From positions 1 to 8,152 of the forward strand of contig JAEYWQ010000288.1 in NCBI GenBank assembly GCA_023428885.1: a DNA stretch of 8,152 nucleotides, in the 5' to 3' direction. Below the pieces are notes generated by a model. The model saw only the letters and a program-made list of their open reading frames with translations, did no database searches and had not been told where the DNA came from. A program made the translations under genes and the position numbers. Origin of the DNA: Bacillota bacterium (GTDB taxonomy: Bacteria; Bacillota; Clostridia; Lachnospirales; Lachnospiraceae). The number at the start of each line of letters is the position of its first letter. Within the stretch, counting starts at the first letter, position 1. Shown here one piece after another: positions 5,096 through 8,152 of the stretch.

Positions 5096-5150
5096 AAAAT
5101 GCGTTACTAGTCAGTCTTCCAATCAGTTGGGCTGATAAGTAACGCATTTT
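5096..5150. terminator. Bidirectional terminator between convergent operons
   Basis: AAAATGCGTTACT at 5096-5108 and AGTAACGCATTTT at 5138-5150 are perfect 13-bp inverted copies around a 29-base centre. The centre can fold further, for example ATCAG/CTGAT or CCAA/TTGG. Because each arm ends in A4/T4, the hairpin is followed by a short T-run on both strands. It can therefore end the YvlD operon from the left and sbcC from the right. The remaining bases between the two genes show nothing else. Confidence 0.8.
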
Positions 5151-5200
5151 GTAGTTGATTACGTTCAGGTCAGAACGCAATGTTAAATTAGTCATTTGAA

Positions 5201-8152
5201 TTAGTATACCCAACTAACCCGACTACCAGTCTGGTCCTTCTTCACCACTAGTTTTCGATCAATCTGTTCTTTTAATTCTGTGACATGAGAGATGATACCT
5301 ACTAGACGGTTGTCCCCAGCCAGTTCATTCAAGATACGGATGGCTTGCGCACGGGATTCATCATCCAAAGATCCGAAACCTTCATCGATAAACATGGTAT
5401 CTAAGTGTATCTTTCCTGCGGTGTGCTGCATCACATCGGCCATTCCAAGTGCCATAGCAAGAGCCGCCATGAAAGATTCACCACCTGAGAGGGTTTTCAC
5501 ATCTCGTGTTTTGTCGGTTACTAGACTATAAACATCCAAATCCAATCCCACTTCACCCTGTTTTCCTAAGTCTTTGAAATCGCGGCATTGCAGAATGAAG
5601 CGGTTCGAGGTCATAATGCTGAGACGGCGATTGGCCTCGTGAATAATGTGGTTGAAGTAGCGGCGTTGAATATATGTTTGAAAATCTAAGCCTGCCATAC
5701 CAGCTAATTTTCCATTGGCGGTTTTATCCAAACGACTAATCCGTTCATACTCTTCCCGAATTAACTTCCGCTTGGCAATTAGTTGCTTTAGATTTGCTTC
5801 AATGCTTTGATTATTCGTAATGACTAAGTAATATACTTTTTCTTTGGCTTCGTAAGCTAATATGTTTTCTTCTAACACTTTTCTTAGTTCTATTAGATTA
5901 GAGAGTAGCATTCTCTCTTTGTTCGCTGTCTGCTTTTGATATACTTTAAGATTAGCTTCAACCTTAGAAAGTTCCAGCTCATAGTTCTTAATCTCTGCTT
6001 CCATCCTCTCGATGTGTGTATTCTCACATTTCGCCGACAGGTATTCTTCCTCACTAGCAAATCCTAGTTCTGTTATTTTACTGTGATAGTCAGTAAGCAA
6101 CGCTTCTTGCTCTTGAATCAGTTGATTCATTTGCTTTTGTTCGCTTTCATAATTACCAACCGTTTGCTGATAGCCTTCTTGTTGTTGCCTTACCTTATCT
6201 TCTGCTAATCTTTTTGCTTGCTCCAAGTGAAGCAAGGATGTCTTATAAAGGGTGATGTTTTGTTGGAGCAAGACCTCGCTCTCATATGGTAAACTTTCTA
6301 TTAGGAGTACCTCTTCTCTAGTTACTGTTGCAACTGCTGTTTGTACCTTTGCAAGATATTCTCTTAAGGAGGATAACTTGGCCTCTCGGTTTTCCATTGA
6401 AGAGCTTAACTCTTTCTGGAGTTGCTGATTTGCTTCATATTGTTTCTTGCGTTTTTCCTCTTCTAGATATTGCGTCTTCTTTTTCCCAAACTCATCTCTG
6501 CTATCCAATTGAAATTGTTCAATCTTATGGCTGCATTGCTTTAGATCTGCTGCTTCTTCCTTAAAAATCTGCTGATATAAGGTTTGAAATAGATATTTTT
6601 TGGATGCTACTTGGTTTGAAATTCCTTGTAGCTTTTCACTCAGCTGACTCTTTACTTCATCCGCTTGCTCACGCTCTTTTTTAGCCCTTTCAACAATTTG
6701 TTGAGTTACAGCATGTTCGGATAAGGGGGCTTTCTTTGGATGGGATGTGGAACCACATACCGGACACGCTTCATCATCTTTTAGATTGGAAGCAATGATT
6801 CCAACTTGTTCTAAGATAAATGCTTCATTTAACTCTTCATAGCATCGACTTTTGCTTTGATAATGTAATAAAGCTCGTTTCGTGGCTTCTTTCAGAGAAT
6901 TCTCTTGCTCCTCTAATTCAGAAAATTGTGCAAGGAGTTCCTTAATACGGTTTAAATCATCTAAGGTTGCTTTGAGTTCTTTTAATTGCTGTGTCAAGGT
7001 AATCAGTGCTGTCTCACTACTCTTTAATTCCTCTTGAGTGGAAAGTATGCTTTCTAATTGTTGCTTATCCTTTAATTGAAGCTCTGTTAAAGTAACTAAT
7101 TCTAAAGAAATGGAAGCTTCTTCATTCTTTCTTAAGCCTACTTCTTCTTTTATACCTTTTAGCTTCTCATAACTTGGAATCGCATCGGTTAATCTAGTGA
7201 TGACTGCTAATAAATCAGGAGACTTATCTTCATATTCTTTCCTCGTGCTACGAAACGTTTCTTGCATCAGGAGTAATTCTTGCTCCATCAGTTCAAGCTT
7301 AAGTTTCAATTCTTTTACTCTTGTTTGTTTTTCGAGGAAACGCTGATTGCTATTGCGATAAAGAACTTCCTTGGCCCTGACGTTGTCCGCTTTTCTAGCT
7401 AGCTGGCATTTGGTCTGTAGGGCAAGAATCTCCTCCTTCTTCTCGTGTAAGAGCGATTGGCTTTGTAAGGTTTCGGCTAATGCATCAAAGAGTTGATTTA
7501 GTTCCTGGCCTTTGGCGATTTGTTCCTTGACTGATTCTAAGTTCTCCTTTTCCTTTTGCATGACTCCTTGAATACTCTCTTCTTTTTCAAGGGTTTCCTC
7601 ACGAATTCGATCTAATAAAGTAAGAACCGCTTCTGGATCCGATTCTAGATAAGACCCCTGCTGCTTCCACTCTTCATGATAGCTACTATCAGAACTTAAA
7701 CTTACTTTACCAAGCTCAAATCGAATTTCTTTTAAATTATCGTCTAAGTTATGATAAAGAGCTTTCGCTCGCTCACTCAATTCCTTTTGAATTCGATAAT
7801 AAATCTTTGTATTAAAAATTCGAGAAAAGATTTCTTTTCGTTCCTTGGATGGTGCATGCAATAATTTCATAAACTCGCCCTGTGCGATCATGGCAATCTG
7901 AGTAAATTGATCCACATCTAATCCAACAATTTCAACGATTTTTTGATTGGTTTCCTTTATCTTGCCGTAAAATGGTTTACCATCTGGCATAATTAACTCC
8001 ACTGCTGCACTTTCCTGTGTCAGTGTTAATTCACCATCTTTATTCCTGCGTTTACTTAACCGGGCATAATTCGGATTACGTTTTATGGTATATTCTTTGT
8101 TTTCATATTGAAAGGTAAATTCAACATAAGTAGGAGTATCCTCTAGTGCATA
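5201..8152 (-). CDS. sbcC: SbcC, exonuclease SbcCD ATPase subunit (N-terminus beyond the window)
   Basis: SbcC is the Rad50-like SMC ATPase that works with the SbcD nuclease to cut hairpins and blocked DNA ends. The frame is open to the right edge, so 983 residues are visible and the start with Walker A is missing. A GTG at 8002 is not the start, because conserved SbcC sequence precedes it (YALEDTPTYVEFTFQYENKE). The visible protein holds the end of the N-terminal ATPase lobe with DQFTQIAMIAQGEFMKLLHA (about 7913-7853), long coiled coils rich in Glu, Lys and Gln, and a zinc hook CPVC (6755-6766). The C-terminal lobe follows, with signature LSGGES (from 5491), Walker B TMFIDEGFGSLDDES (about 5398-5354) and the H-loop ISHV (about 5293-5282). 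All visible motifs are intact. sbcD normally lies just upstream and would be outside the window. The gene ends 51 bases from the shared terminator. Confidence 0.96.
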   Translation of the reverse strand, partial: YALEDTPTYVEFTFQYENKEYTIKRNPNYARLSKRRNKDGELTLTQESAAVELIMPDGKPFYGKIKETNQKIVEIVGLDVDQFTQIAMIAQGEFMKLLHAPSKERKEIFSRIFNTKIYYRIQKELSERAKALYHNLDDNLKEIRFELGKVSLSSDSSYHEEWKQQGSYLESDPEAVLTLLDRIREETLEKEESIQGVMQKEKENLESVKEQIAKGQELNQLFDALAETLQSQSLLHEKKEEILALQTKCQLARKADNVRAKEVLYRNSNQRFLEKQTRVKELKLKLELMEQELLLMQETFRSTRKEYEDKSPDLLAVITRLTDAIPSYEKLKGIKEEVGLRKNEEASISLELVTLTELQLKDKQQLESILSTQEELKSSETALITLTQQLKELKATLDDLNRIKELLAQFSELEEQENSLKEATKRALLHYQSKSRCYEELNEAFILEQVGIIASNLKDDEACPVCGSTSHPKKAPLSEHAVTQQIVERAKKEREQADEVKSQLSEKLQGISNQVASKKYLFQTLYQQIFKEEAADLKQCSHKIEQFQLDSRDEFGKKKTQYLEEEKRKKQYEANQQLQKELSSSMENREAKLSSLREYLAKVQTAVATVTREEVLLIESLPYESEVLLQQNITLYKTSLLHLEQAKRLAEDKVRQQQEGYQQTVGNYESEQKQMNQLIQEQEALLTDYHSKITELGFASEEEYLSAKCENTHIERMEAEIKNYELELSKVEANLKVYQKQTANKERMLLSNLIELRKVLEENILAYEAKEKVYYLVITNNQSIEANLKQLIAKRKLIREEYERISRLDKTANGKLAGMAGLDFQTYIQRRYFNHIIHEANRRLSIMTSNRFILQCRDFKDLGKQGEVGLDLDVYSLVTDKTRDVKTLSGGESFMAALAMALGMADVMQHTAGKIHLDTMFIDEGFGSLDDESRAQAIRILNELAGDNRLVGIISHVTELKEQIDRKLVVKKDQTGSRVSWVY

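Noticed and set aside
8002..8002. GTG at 8002 as the start of SbcC
   Set aside because: Fifty further in-frame codons reach the window edge and match the conserved SbcC N-terminal lobe, so the gene is cut by the window instead.

Overview
The window looks like chromosomal DNA from a low-GC Firmicute, most likely a clostridium of the Lachnospiraceae type. The base composition is AT-rich, ribosome binding sites are strong AGGAGG-like sequences, and the gene content (YifB/ComM followed by DprA, a DUF2089/YvlD-type envelope operon, a long SbcC) fits that group. Species assignment is inference only. No rRNA, tRNA, insertion sequence, integrase or CRISPR array was seen.

Layout. Positions 1-2849 (minus strand) hold a competence/recombination pair, comM (yifB) then dprA. 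One base separates the comM stop from the preferred dprA ATG, and a possible third gene begins at the left edge. Positions 2850-3552 are a 700-base non-coding divergent region. It contains the comM promoter, an inverted repeat, an array of thirteen ~18-bp tandem repeats, an array of five 36-bp tandem repeats that decay towards the right, an all-A/T 17-bp inverted repeat, and a near-consensus sigma-A promoter whose -10 and start site are covered by a perfect 7+7 palindrome.

Positions 3553-5065 (plus strand) are a compact four-gene operon. In order it encodes a DUF2089 zinc-ribbon/HTH protein with a SHOCT-like tail, a YvlB/LiaX-N-type protein with a SHOCT-like head and a beta domain, a small protein that appears to be a diverged copy of that beta domain, and a YvlD-type membrane protein (phage holin family 4). 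This resembles the Bacillus yvlABCD sigma-W envelope-stress operon, but here it has a sigma-A promoter with a palindromic operator that the DUF2089 protein could bind.

A long hairpin at 5096-5150 can terminate both this operon and the convergent gene. Positions 5201-8152 (minus strand) are the body and C-terminus of SbcC, the Rad50-like ATPase of the SbcCD nuclease; its N-terminus lies beyond the right edge. DNA-processing genes therefore flank an envelope-sensing operon on both sides. The most rewarding parts are the repeat-filled divergent region, the operator and the duplicated beta domain in the operon.
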